Positions 34,508 through 45,832 of a DNA stretch of 64,000 bases are shown here, piece by piece. The translations under genes were made by a program, and so were the position numbers. Position 1 is the stretch's first letter, and each line of letters begins with the position of its first letter. Source of the stretch: Adineta ricciae (taxonomy: Eukaryota; Rotifera; Eurotatoria; Adinetida; Adinetidae); contig CAJNOJ010000301.1 of assembly GCA_905250025.1 (NCBI GenBank), positions 1 through 64,000 on the forward strand, given 5' to 3'. Below the pieces are notes generated by a model. That model was not told the DNA's origin. It worked only from the letters and a program-made list of their open reading frames with translations, and made no database searches.

Positions 34508-34772
34508 ACCACTAGATAGAGCTCGTTGAGTTCTACGTGGAACGCTGTTTGGAACGGTTGGAACGCATTCCTGAACGAATATGGGAAGCTTTTACTCAAA
34601 TATGGTGCCAGTATTTTATTAAAAGAATGAAGTATTTTTTAATTTTTTTAACCATCGTTTGAACTATGGAAAATATAAATACACCATTAGATAGAGCTCG
34701 CCGAGTTCTACTTGGAACGCATTCCTAAACGAATATGGAAAGCTTTTACTCGAATATGGTGCTAACTTCACC
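34508..34772. repeat. Two-copy direct repeat of about 95 bp
   Basis: Units 34508-34611 and 34682-34772 share ACTAGATAGAGCTCG-like starts, GAGTTCTAC.TGGAACGC and AAGCTTTTACTC.AATATGG. Unit 1 carries an extra internal duplication around GGAACG. No flanking signature defines an element. Confidence 0.6.
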
Positions 34773-35411
34773 AACGTTTCTTTTTCGCGTCCGAAAGGAC
34801 GTGATGAATTCATAGTATCTAGAATCTAGTCTAACACATTGTATACATACTTACATGTATCCTATCTCTACACATCACTTGTGCGAATATTCGATCAGAG
34901 AATATATTTATATCGGCCGAATTGAATCAGTTTGTTTTCTTCGTCTTCGTTTTCATTGTAGTTGTACACTATGAAATAGGTTCAACGATCTTTCTTTCGT
35001 CCAATGAATAGTAGATTACTTCTACTAGTGACATCTGTATATCAATCTGATGCAATCGACAACTATACAAGATTTTTAAAGAATATACGTTAGAACTAAA
35101 ACGGAACATTTCAATTAATATGTTCATTATCAATAACTATGTGATCTGTTTATTCTACCTATTCATCGATGAAAAACTAATCATTTGACTAAAGAATCTT
35201 TTTCCTCAAATTCGAATTGATCGATCTATAGTACTTGGACTTCCTTTTTTTGTCAAGACATTTTTTAATGTTGATCTCAATCGATCGATGTAGTGTTTCT
35301 TCAACAACGAAATTAAATAAATGCAGAAGCTTCGGATCTTATCCGAGAGTTAGGTGTACTGCAAAAGGTAATTCAGCTGGGCGATATAAGAAGGCATAGA
35401 GATATATCTAT

Positions 35412-35473
35412 TAGTGGTGGCGCCAGGATTTTTATATAAATGGGGCTCAGCCCCTCCCCCTGCGCCGCCACTA
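35412..35473. repeat. hAT-terminus-like 62-bp palindrome
   Basis: Starts TAGTGGTGGCGCCAGG and ends with the complement of TAGTGGCGGCGCAGGG; GGGGCTCAGCCCC lies inside. The ends match those of the hAT-like MITE at 40997-41109. The flanks show no 8-bp duplication, so it is probably a remnant. Confidence 0.5.
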
Positions 35474-37202
35474 CCCATACCCACACCCGCTCATCACCAC
35501 CACGCTAGAACTGCAACAAGGCCAACGGTTCGAATACCGATTTCAAAAATCTCATGCCAAAATCGTACAAACAATTTCTCGTTGACAATAGCAGTAACCA
35601 TCGCGTTCGTGCACCAAACATACGCCGACCAAAAGATTAGCCCATACGATCACGCTGCAAATGAGAACTGTTTTCCGCTCTTCAAATGTTTCCCCTATTT
35701 AATAAAGTCACTAGCTCAACTTAATACATATTTCTCAAATGTCTCAACAGTTTCATCTGTAATTCTCCTCTATAGAACCGTTCCACGATCTGTTAGTGGA
35801 AACTGAGTTTCTGCGCACTATCGTGAATGACGCCTTGTTTCCAATTCTATCATGAACTTCCGTAACATAGCCACCTCAAAACCCATCGAAATCATACATT
35901 TTTCACCATCTTCGTCCCTTCAAACAATCCATCGAAGGACTAAATACCTACTTCCAACATTCCCATTACTAGCACACTCTCTCGCTTATCAATCACATAA
36001 AAGTTCTCAAAATTTGTGGTTGTCATAATATACTTTCATATTTTGTGAAATCGGACGAAATTTTCTTTTTCTAGCGATTTGAGCACTACTGTTGATGAAC
36101 TGAAATCATGAAAGAATATGTCATTCGTTTTATTAAATCCAATGTGATATGAAACATCCTCGTTCAAGGGGATTAATCAATCCAGGTTGAACCTCTCAAA
36201 TAACATTGTCCAATCTGACTGTACATTGGAAACTTGGGATTTTTTTTTGGCAGAAGTAATCGAAACGTTATAATCGAATCAATCAAAATATGCTGGTTGT
36301 TCATGCGAAAGATTATTTACACTTTGTTCTTAACAATATCATGGAAAAGAACAGTTGCAAGTTTATATTCTTGTTCTACAATTAATAGAAATAGAAAGAG
36401 GTAATCTCTCACAAAATTATTATTTAGTCTGTTGCTTGTATTCAAGTATCTTACATCTTATTGTTTGGACAAATGTCGATAAACTATCTTTTTCATAGTC
36501 TAGTGCCAATTTCAATCTCTTTCTTTTGTATCACGAGTGTGTGGGCACACCTGAAGGATAACACTGTCACTTTATGTGGAATGAACGGTTGAATGCCTAT
36601 TTCAATCGAAGGACAAGATGAGATACTAGTGTGAAGCCGAATCTGACACAGAAACTTAAGCTTAAATTAGCCTTCCATGGAAAGCGTTACATTATAATTT
36701 TGTTGTATCAATGTCAGATCAATCCGTAATGACCGATCGGTTAACTTAATTATTGTAAGTAAACGCATGCAGTTTGAAGGTGTTGCGTTAAACGGACCAA
36801 TTTCTTGTGCCTCAGTATGCCACAGTTGAGGATGCTGCTAACATAAGTGAGATCAAATGGTTCTTTTACTCTATCTATGATAGCATGACATAATGAGTTT
36901 GACAACAATACTGCAAATTGAGATTGGGAACAAAAGATACAAGCATTGTTTGAGCAAGGAAAGAAAAAATGAAACAATATGAAAATTGTAATGAGTATGT
37001 ATCAATGAAATTGGATTATCCGAGGAAGATTGCGAATAATCGTCAGTGACATCTATTGTTCGTCATCAATAAATTTGTAATGGCCAATATTTTCCTCTAA
37101 CCGCTGAATGATGATCGAATGAATCTTTTTATATACTTCCATTTGAAAGTCTATCGAATAGATTTTTAGATCAAAAGATAAAATTAATATTGAAAAGAAA
37201 AG

Positions 37203-39379
37203 ATGTTAGCAACATGTAGTACTATTTTACAATTATGGAATAGTCAAGATTATTCACTTGTTAATGAATTTGGTCATGATCATGTTCCATCAACAGATAC
37301 AGTCAAATCAGTCGATTGGAAAAAGGATAATTGTAAACAAAAATTTTTATTGATTTATTTTTGAGATAAAATTTTCTTTTAGCAAATTATCTCGTATTTA
37401 CATATCGACAAACAGGACGTGTTCAATTATATGATATTCAAAAAAATAAATCAGTCGAACTTTCAACGGTATTAGAACAATTGGTTTTGTCAAGATTAAT
37501 CAAGATATTTATTTGTTTTTAGACAAAAGCTCAATGGTGTTCATTTAGTACATCGGGAAAATATCTTGGAATAACTAATGAAGATTGTCAAACACAAATT
37601 TGGGATGTCAATTCAGGAAGAATTTCACAAACATTCAATGTAAGAAAAGAAAAATCAATGTTTGTTTTTGTCTTAATGAAGAATTCGTTTTCGTAGAGCG
37701 TCGATCAATCACCAATGGAATGTATTTGTTGGGGCAATGGAGATTCATATGTGGCTTGTGGAACACGAAAAGGAAATGTTTTTCTTTATAATCAATTAAC
37801 AAAACAAAGTTTTTCTGCATTTACAACAAAACATGGAAATAAAGTAAATTGGCTGCTGAAGTTAAAAAAGCATCGAAATCATTGAAAATCTTCATTTAGT
37901 TAGGCGCAATTTCATCGATAAAATGGTCTCCACATAAAGAATTACTTGGTACAACATCGAATGATGGTTTATTATCCTTATGGAATTATCGTTTAAAAGA
38001 ATTAATTATTTCAATTCATTCACATAAAGCTCCAGCAACTGATTTAGCATTTTCTCCTCATCATGATGCATTTCTTGTCACATCAGGAATGGATGGATCA
38101 CTTTGTTGCTTCGATGTTGTTCAACAAAAGTAAAGTTTAATAAGAATTTCTTCTTTTTGGCTCATTTGAATATTTTTGAATTTCGAAGGGTTTTATCAAC
38201 AATAAGTATTTATGCTCCATTAACCAGTGTTGATTTTCATCCAAATGGTTCATTAGTTGCTGTTGGAACAATGGGACAAAATGCATCTGTTTATGATTTA
38301 CGTGATCCAAAGAATAAATTAGCACATTTAGTTAATGCAGATCATGGAAATGTTTATTCTGTTCGATTCGAAACATCACAATCATCTACTCTTCAAAGAC
38401 CAACAACACTTTCACAAGAGGTTCGAATCGAAATACTTTTTCTTTTCTTGAAAATCGATTTCATTGATCTCTAGACAAGCAAAGGAATGAGTACATTTGC
38501 TCAACAAACAACACGTTCTCGTCATACATCATCTTCCTCTATTCAATCACCAACAACAACGATCGATTCAGTGACAACAAATCGATCGTATGGGACACAA
38601 CCACGAACAGGACAATCGCGTGAACGAACACTTTCTTCACTTTCAACGACAACAACGAAATCAAATACACCAACAATTACATCGAACAATACAACTATCA
38701 ATGATCAAAGTAAAAGATTTCTTTGTCGAAAATGAATTCGTCACCTTTTTTTTCTCTTTTTCTTCAAGGTTCATCATCACCACGACAACGTAAGTTGTTT
38801 ATTGATTTCTTTGTTGTTTGTCTCAATTAATCGTCTATTTAGATCGTAATGATCGTTCTGAGCCAATAGTAAGCAGTTTCTAATTTATCTCTTTTACTTA
38901 ACAATGAATTCGTATTGTAGTCAACTTCAAGTGGAAATACGAATGATTGTATGAGTTTTGAAGATTTCGCTCAATTGTGTGGCGTTTCTTCGCGCACTCC
39001 AATTGAGAATGGTCACAGTAAGTGGAGATTCTTCGAAAAGGGAACGATTTTCATTATTTTAATAGAACAAGATAGAACAAATGAAATGAGCGAATCATTA
39101 AAAACTTTGTTGGATAATCGAGTTAATTGTTTACGAGAAGATTTCAAAGATGATCTTGCTCAAACTAAACTTTCAATGCAAATGAATTTCATCGTTGAAT
39201 TAGAAAAACTTCGAGTGAGTAAAAACAAAAATTTCTTTCTTTATCTTCTCGTTTCATTCTTGTAGAATGATTTAATGAAACAAATTGAATCACATTCGTT
39301 GAACGCACAATTAATCGATGAAATCGAACGACTTCGAGCGGAAAATAAGCGCTTACGCCAACTACAACCTCGAATCTAA
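37203..39379 (+). CDS. NEDD1: NEDD1-like centrosomal WD40 protein, complete copy
   Basis: Twelve exons: 37203-37332, 37383-37468, 37523-37639, 37697-37843, 37900-38129, 38189-38420, 38475-38709, 38769-38789, 38843-38868, 38921-39017, 39066-39214, 39266-39379 (527 aa, all phases match). Residues 1-about 310 are WD40 repeats (QLWDVNSGRISQTF, SIKWSPHKELLGTTSNDGLLSLWNY, DLAFSPHHDAFLVTSGMDGSL, SVDFHPNGSLVAVGTMGQNASVYDLRDP). A Ser/Thr-rich disordered middle follows, then a C-terminal helical region (DNRVNCLREDFKDDLAQTKLSMQ...ELEKLRNDLMKQI...ERLRAENKRLRQL). This matches NEDD1, which brings the gamma-tubulin ring complex to centrosome and spindle; the C-terminal coil is the gamma-tubulin-binding part. 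Shorter than vertebrate NEDD1 (about 660 aa), mainly in the disordered part. Confidence 0.88.
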
Positions 39380-39664
39380 TCTGTTCCGATGATGGACTGA
39401 TAAACCAAACAAATATTTTCCTTTTTTCTTATTTTGTATATAAAATATATTTGATAGAAGAATAAAACATCCAACGAATGACTATTTCCTTTGTCAACGA
39501 TAGATAAACATTAATAAAGGATATGTCAGAAATGAGTGCATCAAAGCTTGAAAAACTATCATGTGTATTTATTTTGCTAATTAATGTGATCAACTTTTAT
39601 GACATCTGTTAAGAACTTTCCATGAAAATACAAGTCGAACAAATGAAAGTGGCCAATATCATTT

Positions 39665-39856
39665 CCCAGGTCGAACAATCCCATACTCGGATCCCACGTC
39701 GGATCCGAAACATGGATTTCCTGGATTTTCTAAAGGTCATCATAGAATATAGCTAGAAAGATCGCTCATAAAATTTGCAACAACCGACGGGATTTTTCTA
39801 GTCGGATTCCAATGCAATTCCGCTTCCAGGAATTCGATCGGATTTGTTGACCTGGG
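39665..39856. mobile_element. MITE with CCCAGGTC termini
   Basis: 192 bp bounded by CCCAGGTC and its complement GACCTGGG. The inside shares CCCATACTCGGATCC and GGTCATCATAGA-TATAGCTA with the older copy at 47561-47706. The end sequence is like that of the 47162-47426 element, which has a clear TTA duplication, so PIF/Harbinger-like is the best guess. Flanks here (TTT and TTG) do not form a perfect duplication. It ends within 40 bp of the coiled-coil gene's stop. Confidence 0.6.
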
Positions 39857-39890
39857 TTGTTCGAATTCACCAGCCACTAGCCAACCATTT

Positions 39891-40372
39891 CTAATGCTGC
39901 TCATCATATTTGTCACCGTCAACTCCATCTGGATCTTCATGAACATTGCTATCTTGTGCATTTTCGTCTTCGCCCACTCCGTCTGGATTTTCATATTCAC
40001 CATCTTGTAAACCCAAAGAATGATGTACAGTAGCTGCTGCAACATTTCGACATTTTTGTTCGATGTGTTTTGAATCGTTCGCACATTCTTCTGTTTCGTG
40101 ACGATTATCCAAGGCGAGGAGGCGTTTCACGATTGACTCGAGCTCGTGTGCTTTTTCCGCACATTTGACCAATCGCCTTTTGATAATTTCTATTGCCTTT
40201 TGTTCGTGTTTGGCTTCAGCTTCACGTAATTGTTCAGATGAGCTAGCTGATTCTGCTCGTGTTTCGATTTCTAATCGCGCCAGTGCTACTAGCTATAAAT
40301 GAAATATTTCAGTAAATGACTTGAAATTAAATGTTATGATATTTTACATACTGTGAAACTTATCGAGGACAT
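39891..40372 (-). CDS. Small acidic coiled-coil protein, unknown
   Basis: Two exons, 40372-40352 and 40292-39891 (140 aa). It starts MSSISFT, then a long Glu/Ala/Lys/Arg-rich helix (LVALARLEIETRAESASSSEQLREAEAKHEQKAIEIIKRRL...) with heptad spacing, and an acidic tail with two DPDGV/NPDGV repeats (ENPDGVGEDE, EDPDGVDGDK). No signal peptide or TM. Base composition is visibly richer in G+C than neighbouring genes and it sits between transposable elements, so it could be element-derived or transferred. Not recognised. The short first exon is the simplest in-phase start. Confidence 0.5.
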
Positions 40373-40643
40373 TTTTTCATAATTCACGGACTCGGCCATA
40401 TATTCTGGTTAATACGAAGACGTAATGGCGAATTCTATACTCGAGTGGGCTATATAAACGTGTTGTGCTGACGATAAAGAGAACGCGGATGAATGGAGGA
40501 CGTGGTCAATGAAGAAAATGAAAACGAATTCGTTGATTCTAGTCAAAGAAAGTTCGTTTGATGTTGTGTTTAGCAAAACAAACACGTGGTTCTGTCGTGA
40601 ACATCATCCAAAAAATGCATACGGATACAAAAGTGTGTACATA

Positions 40644-41272
40644 CAGTAAAACCTCTCGTAGTGGACACTCCTATATAGTGGACACCTCCTTATAGTGGAC
40701 GCTTCGTGGTCCCACGGAGCATTTTCTGCTGGAATTGAACCTCTACATGGTGGACACTATAGTGGACATTCCCTTACAGTGGACAGTTCTGGAGGTACCA
40801 AATGTTAATTTTAGCAGGAAATGGACCTCTCTACAATGGACATTTGAATATAATAATGTACGATGAAGGTTTTGGAAAAAGTTTGATGGTGCTCATAAGA
40901 GAAATTTGACTAGATTTTGACAAGTATTCAGTTTTTGAGAGCAAAAATGAATGTAGGAAGAAGTAACGATACACAGTAGCATCTTGTACTTGTACTTAGT
41001 GGCGGCGCCAGGGGTGGGCTCAGCCCACCCTAAAGGTATCTGAGCCCACCCTAGTCTGGGTTAAGACGGGCTAAGCCCACCCTAGTGAGAATTCCTGGCG
41101 CCGCCGCTACTTGTACTATTCACTAGCAATGTTTAAGTAGCTATACAACAGGTGTATTCTATGTCAGAAAGAGCTGTTCTACAGAATACCTCACGTCTAT
41201 ATAGCAGACACCTCTCTACAGTGGACACTTTTGAATGATCTCGGGAGTGTGCACTACAGAGAGGTTTTACTG
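40644..41272. mobile_element. Non-autonomous pogo/Tigger-like element
   Basis: 629 bp including the insert. The left end is CAGTAAAACCTCTCGTAGTG; the right end is the complement of CAGTAAAACCTCTCTGTAGTG. Both are flanked by TA, the target of Tc1/mariner/pogo elements; CAGTAAAACC is a pogo/Tigger-type terminus. Inside are several copies of a TAGTGGACA-type unit near each end. No transposase frame remains. A second element (40997-41109) is inserted within it. Confidence 0.85.
40997..41109. mobile_element. hAT-like MITE inserted in the pogo-like element
   Basis: 113 bp with termini TAGTGGCGGCGCCAGG and its near-complement CCTGGCGCCGCCGCTA. It is flanked by a perfect 8-bp duplication CTTGTACT (40989-40996 and 41110-41117). 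An 8-bp duplication is the hAT hallmark. The interior is made of repeated, inverted GGGCTCAGCCCACCCTA-type units. The perfect duplication suggests recent insertion. Confidence 0.88.
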
Positions 41273-41933
41273 TACTCAGTTTTCATCTTTTGTTTGGATT
41301 TCAACTAGGTCTGGGGAGCAACTGTAGCGGTAGGATCTTGCATGGATCCTTCAATAACGCATTTCTAGATCCAGAAGAAGACTGAGATTGAGCACGAGAG
41401 TGAGAATGACGATGATGAGCAAACATGTGACACTGAGGATGAATCTCGGTGAAAAAATTGGCTCTAGTTGCTTTTTTGCCCAAAGAGACACAACCGAATA
41501 CCTGTGCTTTCCTGCGATGTATAAGATACGACACATAATGATCAACAGATGTCGCTCTACTTTAAAAAATAATGTATTTCTTCGAAAAAAAGAATTAATT
41601 TTTTCAAGTGAAGAAATATTTTACATAGCGAGAAAATTTTTCCCAAATAGAGAACAAAATTTTATAAAATTAAATAATTTGTGGATATTGGATCAAATTG
41701 ATTGAGGGTTGAGTCATTATAAATGAAAAACGAAGACGAATGATCGTCGTGTGTAGTAATCTTTTGCAATCATAAAACAGTCGGAAGTATGGATTTGTTG
41801 GTGAATTTGATCATCATTTTTCACCACGAACAGATAATATTCATATAATTACATATCGACAAATCGAAAATGTTTCATTTCAGGATATCAGAGTCAGAGA
41901 AGATCTTTTCTTGTGTTCTAGATCTTTATTGTA

Positions 41934-43298
41934 ATGGAAACATATGTTCCCGAAGATCATGTTATTGAATCCGAAATAACTGAAAATGATCTATCAGAAG
42001 AAGATGAAGAAGAAACTGAAGCTCCATTAGTTACACTTCCACCAATAACAAGTTATGATAATTTCATCAAAGCTGAACCGATACCAAAACGAAAACATCC
42101 TGCATCGTCAGAATTACCCGAAACAATAACAATTCTGAAAGATGAAACAACAAGCGGAATAGTTTATCTTGTTGGAACAGCTCATTTCAGTGAAAAAAGT
42201 CAACGCGAAGTTGCTGAAGTATGAAGGAAAATTCGATTGTTTGAAAAAAGTTTAACTTAAATTGATTTTTGAAGATTATTCAAACGACCCAACCAGATAT
42301 TGTCATGGTTGAATTATGTCAAAGTCGAGTAGGAATTTTCAAAAAAGTAGTTTTTCTTAAACGGTATTTCTCTCTCTTCATTTAGGTCAATATTCTTTCA
42401 TTAGATGAACGAACTTTGATGAAAGAAGCATCCGAAATGAATATGCAAAAATTTCGAACGATAATCAAAGCGGTAAAACAATCATGTCCACGAATTTCTT
42501 CGAGTATTTCTGCTTGATTTTAGAATGGAGTGATTCATGGAATAATTCATGTACTCTTATTAAGTATGACAGCGCATCTAACAAAACAATTAGGAATGGC
42601 ACCAGGTGGAGAATTTCGAGCGGCTTTCCGTGAGGTTTGCCAATAAAGTTCATTTCTTTTCTTCAAAGGAAGACGAGTGAATTGATTTTAGGCACAAAAA
42701 GTTCCTGGTTGTCAAGTTGTTCTCGGTGATCGTCCTGTCGGTATCACATTGAAACGAGCAATTAATTCGTTATCAACGTGGAAAAAAATTCGTTTAGCTT
42801 GGTCTTTATTGACATCAAAAGATAAAATAACAAACGAAGATGTCGAAAAATGTATGGAACATGATATGTTGGAAAAACTTTTATTAGAAATGAGTGATGA
42901 ATATCCTGAATTAGCAAAAGTTTTTGTTAATGAACGAGATCAATTTCTCTCATATTCATTACGAAAATGTGCACAACGTATTCCGATTGAAACGAATCAA
43001 TCTGGGTTTGTTCCTGCAACTGTTGTTGGTGTTGTCGGAATCGGACATGTTCAAGGAATTGTTAAACAATGGAGTCAACCACCATTGAATGATATTCAAC
43101 ATCTGATGAAATTGTAAAGAAATAATACGAAGACAAGTTCTTTTTTTTTACTTCTTTTCCTTTCTTTTCAGAACACTTGACGATAAACCAACGGAACGCT
43201 CCTCATTGTCGAATTATTTATCGTTATCATTGAAATTGGCGTGTCTTGGTGCAGTTATTGCTGGTGTTGTGAAATTTACTCGTTATCGACTTCGATGA
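41934..43298 (+). CDS. TRABD: TraB domain-containing protein
   Basis: Six exons: 41934-42218, 42275-42328, 42386-42472, 42524-42634, 42692-43113, 43172-43298 (361 aa). An acidic N-terminal tail (about 60 aa) precedes the TraB fold: IVYLVGTAHFSEKSQREV, IVMVELCQSR, GGEFRAAFREA, VVLGDRPVGITLKRA, VFVNERDQFLSYSLRKCA and VVGIGHVQGIVKQW. A C-terminal hydrophobic helix (LSLKLACLGAVIAGVVKF) suggests a tail anchor, as in animal TRABD linked to mitochondria or endomembranes. TraB/TIKI family members are metallopeptidase-like; the paired GTAH and GIGH motifs are the conserved centres. All exon phases fit. Confidence 0.9.
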
Positions 43299-43481
43299 AT
43301 CTTCTACGTCCCATTACAATCTTCATCGTTATCTTATTTTTTTTGAATTTATTAATAAAGACAAACGAAAAATCTTCTTCAACAATCTCATGTGAATTCT
43401 TCCATATAAAAATTACTCTTCGAAGAATTGAACAAAAATGAATATTTTCGAATAATACAAAAAAAGCAGCTAAATGATTTA

Positions 43482-44096
43482 TTAAATTTGATTAATTTCC
43501 TCATTGATTGTTTTCTTTTTAATTGCTAACATATGTAAAGTCATCGTTGATTGTTGTAAACGATTTTTTTTCTCTTTTGGAACATTCCATTGACAAAAGA
43601 AGAAAATTAATTTCATTCCAATTCTTCGTTTATAAATTGTTAAAAAACGAAACCAAATGAAGATTAATAATAAAATACAAATTGATAAAATAACAAAAAG
43701 AACCAATTTTAACGTTGGCCAATCAATATCTTCGGTTAGAAAAACGCCAAATATCGAAGATAAAAATATCCAAAAAACGAGAACCGTTAATACAAACAAC
43801 GTTGCATATTGTCTTGTTAAAAGACCAAATTGTAATTTATGTAAAATATCGATCAAATAACGAATTAAGATTAAAATAAGTATTGTAAAGATAATTGTTA
43901 AGAAAAGCCAAACGAGTAAATTTCGACGTAAGAAATCGTACAATTGTGAACTATTTGATTGAATTTTAACTTCGATATTATCAAGAATGGTCAATGTTGT
44001 ATTTTTCACTTTAATTATTGATGGATCAATTTGTAAAATAATTTGTTTTACAGCATCATCAACAACTTTGACAATATCTGATATTGTTCCACCCAT
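43482..44096 (-). CDS. Three-TM membrane protein, unknown
   Basis: A single exon of 204 aa, convergent with TRABD. It begins MGGTISDIVKVVDD, with Gly2 compatible with N-myristoylation. Amphipathic/valine-rich sequence with NxT/NxS sites follows, then three strong hydrophobic helices (about residues 60-80, 98-118 and 128-150), then a basic tail (KKKTINEEINQI). I do not recognise the family. The hydrophobicity pattern supports a real gene; topology and role are unknown. Confidence 0.6.
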   Translation of the reverse strand: MGGTISDIVKVVDDAVKQIILQIDPSIIKVKNTTLTILDNIEVKIQSNSSQLYDFLRRNLLVWLFLTIIFTILILILIRYLIDILHKLQFGLLTRQYATLFVLTVLVFWIFLSSIFGVFLTEDIDWPTLKLVLFVILSICILLLIFIWFRFLTIYKRRIGMKLIFFFCQWNVPKEKKNRLQQSTMTLHMLAIKKKTINEEINQI

Positions 44097-45290
44097 TTAT
44101 CGTTGTTTTTCTCGAGGTCAGATATGATGAAAATGAGAAAGAATGACCTGAAACATTCTTTCCTTTCTTTCTTTTTCTTTTTCTCTTTCTTCGGCTAGTT
44201 TCATTCAATTGACTGATAATCTCAAGAGACATTCCTCTTTCGTACATCGGTCAAATTTCTCGTCGTTCATTTCTTCTTTTTCCCCTTTCGACATCGATGT
44301 GTCACAAGGCAGAATCTCTCTCTCTCTTTCTCTAATCAATATCTTATCAAATAGATAACATTTGAGAAGAATTGAAAAATCGTTTAAGAAGGATTATTCA
44401 CAAAGAATTTTCTTTGAAAAAGATAAGATCGTTTGTTATTCGAAGTATTTTTGGAATTAAGACAAATCTTCTTTACTCTGCCTTGAAAATATTCTTTTAA
44501 ACAGCTCGAATTTCGTCTGATTCACTCGTCATAATCAATATTAACACAAGATTTTAAGTAACTTTTTCTGATGACACACTTGAAAAAGTACTTTCGAAAA
44601 ACGTGTGAAAAGATTTGGTTTTATTTGGGAAAAAGATCTTTTTCACAGATGAATTATCACATCGATTTCGAATGTAAAATAATTAAAAGTAAACTAACGA
44701 TTAAAATAATAAAACATCGTCGGATGAAAATCTGTTTTCTTGCGACTTCATTGGAATTTTCGTCACAATCGAAATTCTTCAAATGAAAATGACAAAAAAA
44801 TCTCTTTTTTCAAAGTCAAAATCATTTTTACTTACGAATTGCGAATGGGAAAGACTTTGATAAAAAAAATCCATTTCTACACAAGGAGAAAATGTGTTTT
44901 CATCGAAGTACGCCGATCAACTTCACTGATTGAGTTATTTTGCCAGGACGCACATTGAGGTAAATTATTGCATATGGAGAAAGAAAGAAAAAGAAAAATT
45001 ATCGAACCGATCATTTATGAAAAGGAAAAATCTTTTTTTTTCAACTCGAGCTGAGATATTTTCTATCCCGAACAATTTCTTTCGCAAGACAAACCTTGAA
45101 AAGCATTGACATGTTGACAAACTGATTTGTAACGATAAATGTCCGTTAACAAGGTAAAAGTTTGTTTTTTTTCAAAATACAAAAAAAGAAACGAAGTTTT
45201 ATCCAAAAGATATCGACGATGAATATAATTCAATAATGAAAACTATTCAAGCAGAACGGTCAACGAAGATGTTCATATTAACGTTTTTCT
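44097..45290. other. Intergenic, no gene seen
   Basis: About 1.2 kb with short AT-rich frames only (e.g. 44571-44786, 44740-44958) lacking any recognisable domain, signal or splicing partner. The end of this stretch grades into DNA related to the PEPC upstream region. Confidence 0.5.
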
Positions 45291-45832
45291 TTTGAGTTTG
45301 ATTAAGGGATTCAAAGAAAAAAAAATTCTTGGGGATTTTAATCTATTCATTGGCATAAATGATTTCATATGATTTCGATGTTATTTAACGAAATCCAGAA
45401 AATAGAAGAAAATATAACATTTACCTTTCGTTCTCTTATCGATATATTTATTTTTCATCGATAAAAAAAGGTCTCGTACAAATAAAAAGGCGAGAAAATA
45501 TACAAACTATTGACAGTAACTTTCTTTCATTTGGATTTATACGTAGCTCCATCTTCTGTGAAAGTTTTTATTTTATTTCGATTACAGTTTGAAAATCATT
45601 AACTTGAAAATCTAGTTTGTTTGTACATTCCTCGATAACTGATTGATACATTGAATGCACCAATGATAACATCTTTTTCTTCTCTTAGTCAATCGGTCAG
45701 TGATTTAAATCAATTACCAGATTTAATTTCTGAATTAGTTGAAGATCCAGTTTATGGAAAACATTTATCTTTTCATGGAAAAATAATTCCAATGATTGCT
45801 AAAAGTGATACAAGAAATGTTCGAGGTGCATC
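45291..45832 (+). pseudogene. PEPC-like pseudogene: 5' flank joined to an internal coding fragment
   Basis: 45291-45686 matches the region upstream of the intact PEPC-like gene (about 56564-56990), including the TTATCGATATATTTATTTTT block and the GATTGA.ACAT.GAATGCACCAAT segment. At 45687 the match jumps to internal codons at about 58395-58545: SVSDLNQLPDLISELVEDP is preserved. It ends after KSDTRNVRG, where several codons are missing, followed by a stop. About 1.4 kb of 5' coding sequence and everything downstream are absent. An internally deleted, truncated duplicate that cannot encode an enzyme. Confidence 0.85.

Larger units (their letters stand above)
34469..37202. other. Accessory, repeat-bearing spacer
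   Basis: About 2.7 kb without a convincing gene, less AT-rich in parts than the gene blocks. It holds a degenerate direct repeat of about 95 bp (34508-34611 and 34682-34772) and a 62-bp hAT-terminus-like palindrome (35412-35473). The last about 165 bp (37038-37202) are the duplicated NEDD1 5' flank. The 130-codon frame at 35414-35806 starts inside the repeat, has low-complexity Pro/His sequence and no recognisable domain. Confidence 0.55.
40373..41933. other. Transposon-bearing spacer upstream of TRABD
   Basis: Apart from the nested elements at 40644-41272, no gene is seen. Frames at 41301-41705 have no recognisable content. The TRABD promoter should lie in the last few hundred bases. Confidence 0.5.

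Noticed and set aside
35414-35806. 130-codon frame beginning in the hAT-like palindrome
   Set aside because: It starts inside a repeat, reads low-complexity Pro/His then unstructured sequence, and no transposase motif was seen on either strand.
44571-44958. Two 71-72 codon + strand frames
   Set aside because: Overlapping basic, low-complexity frames without domains or splice signals; treated as chance.
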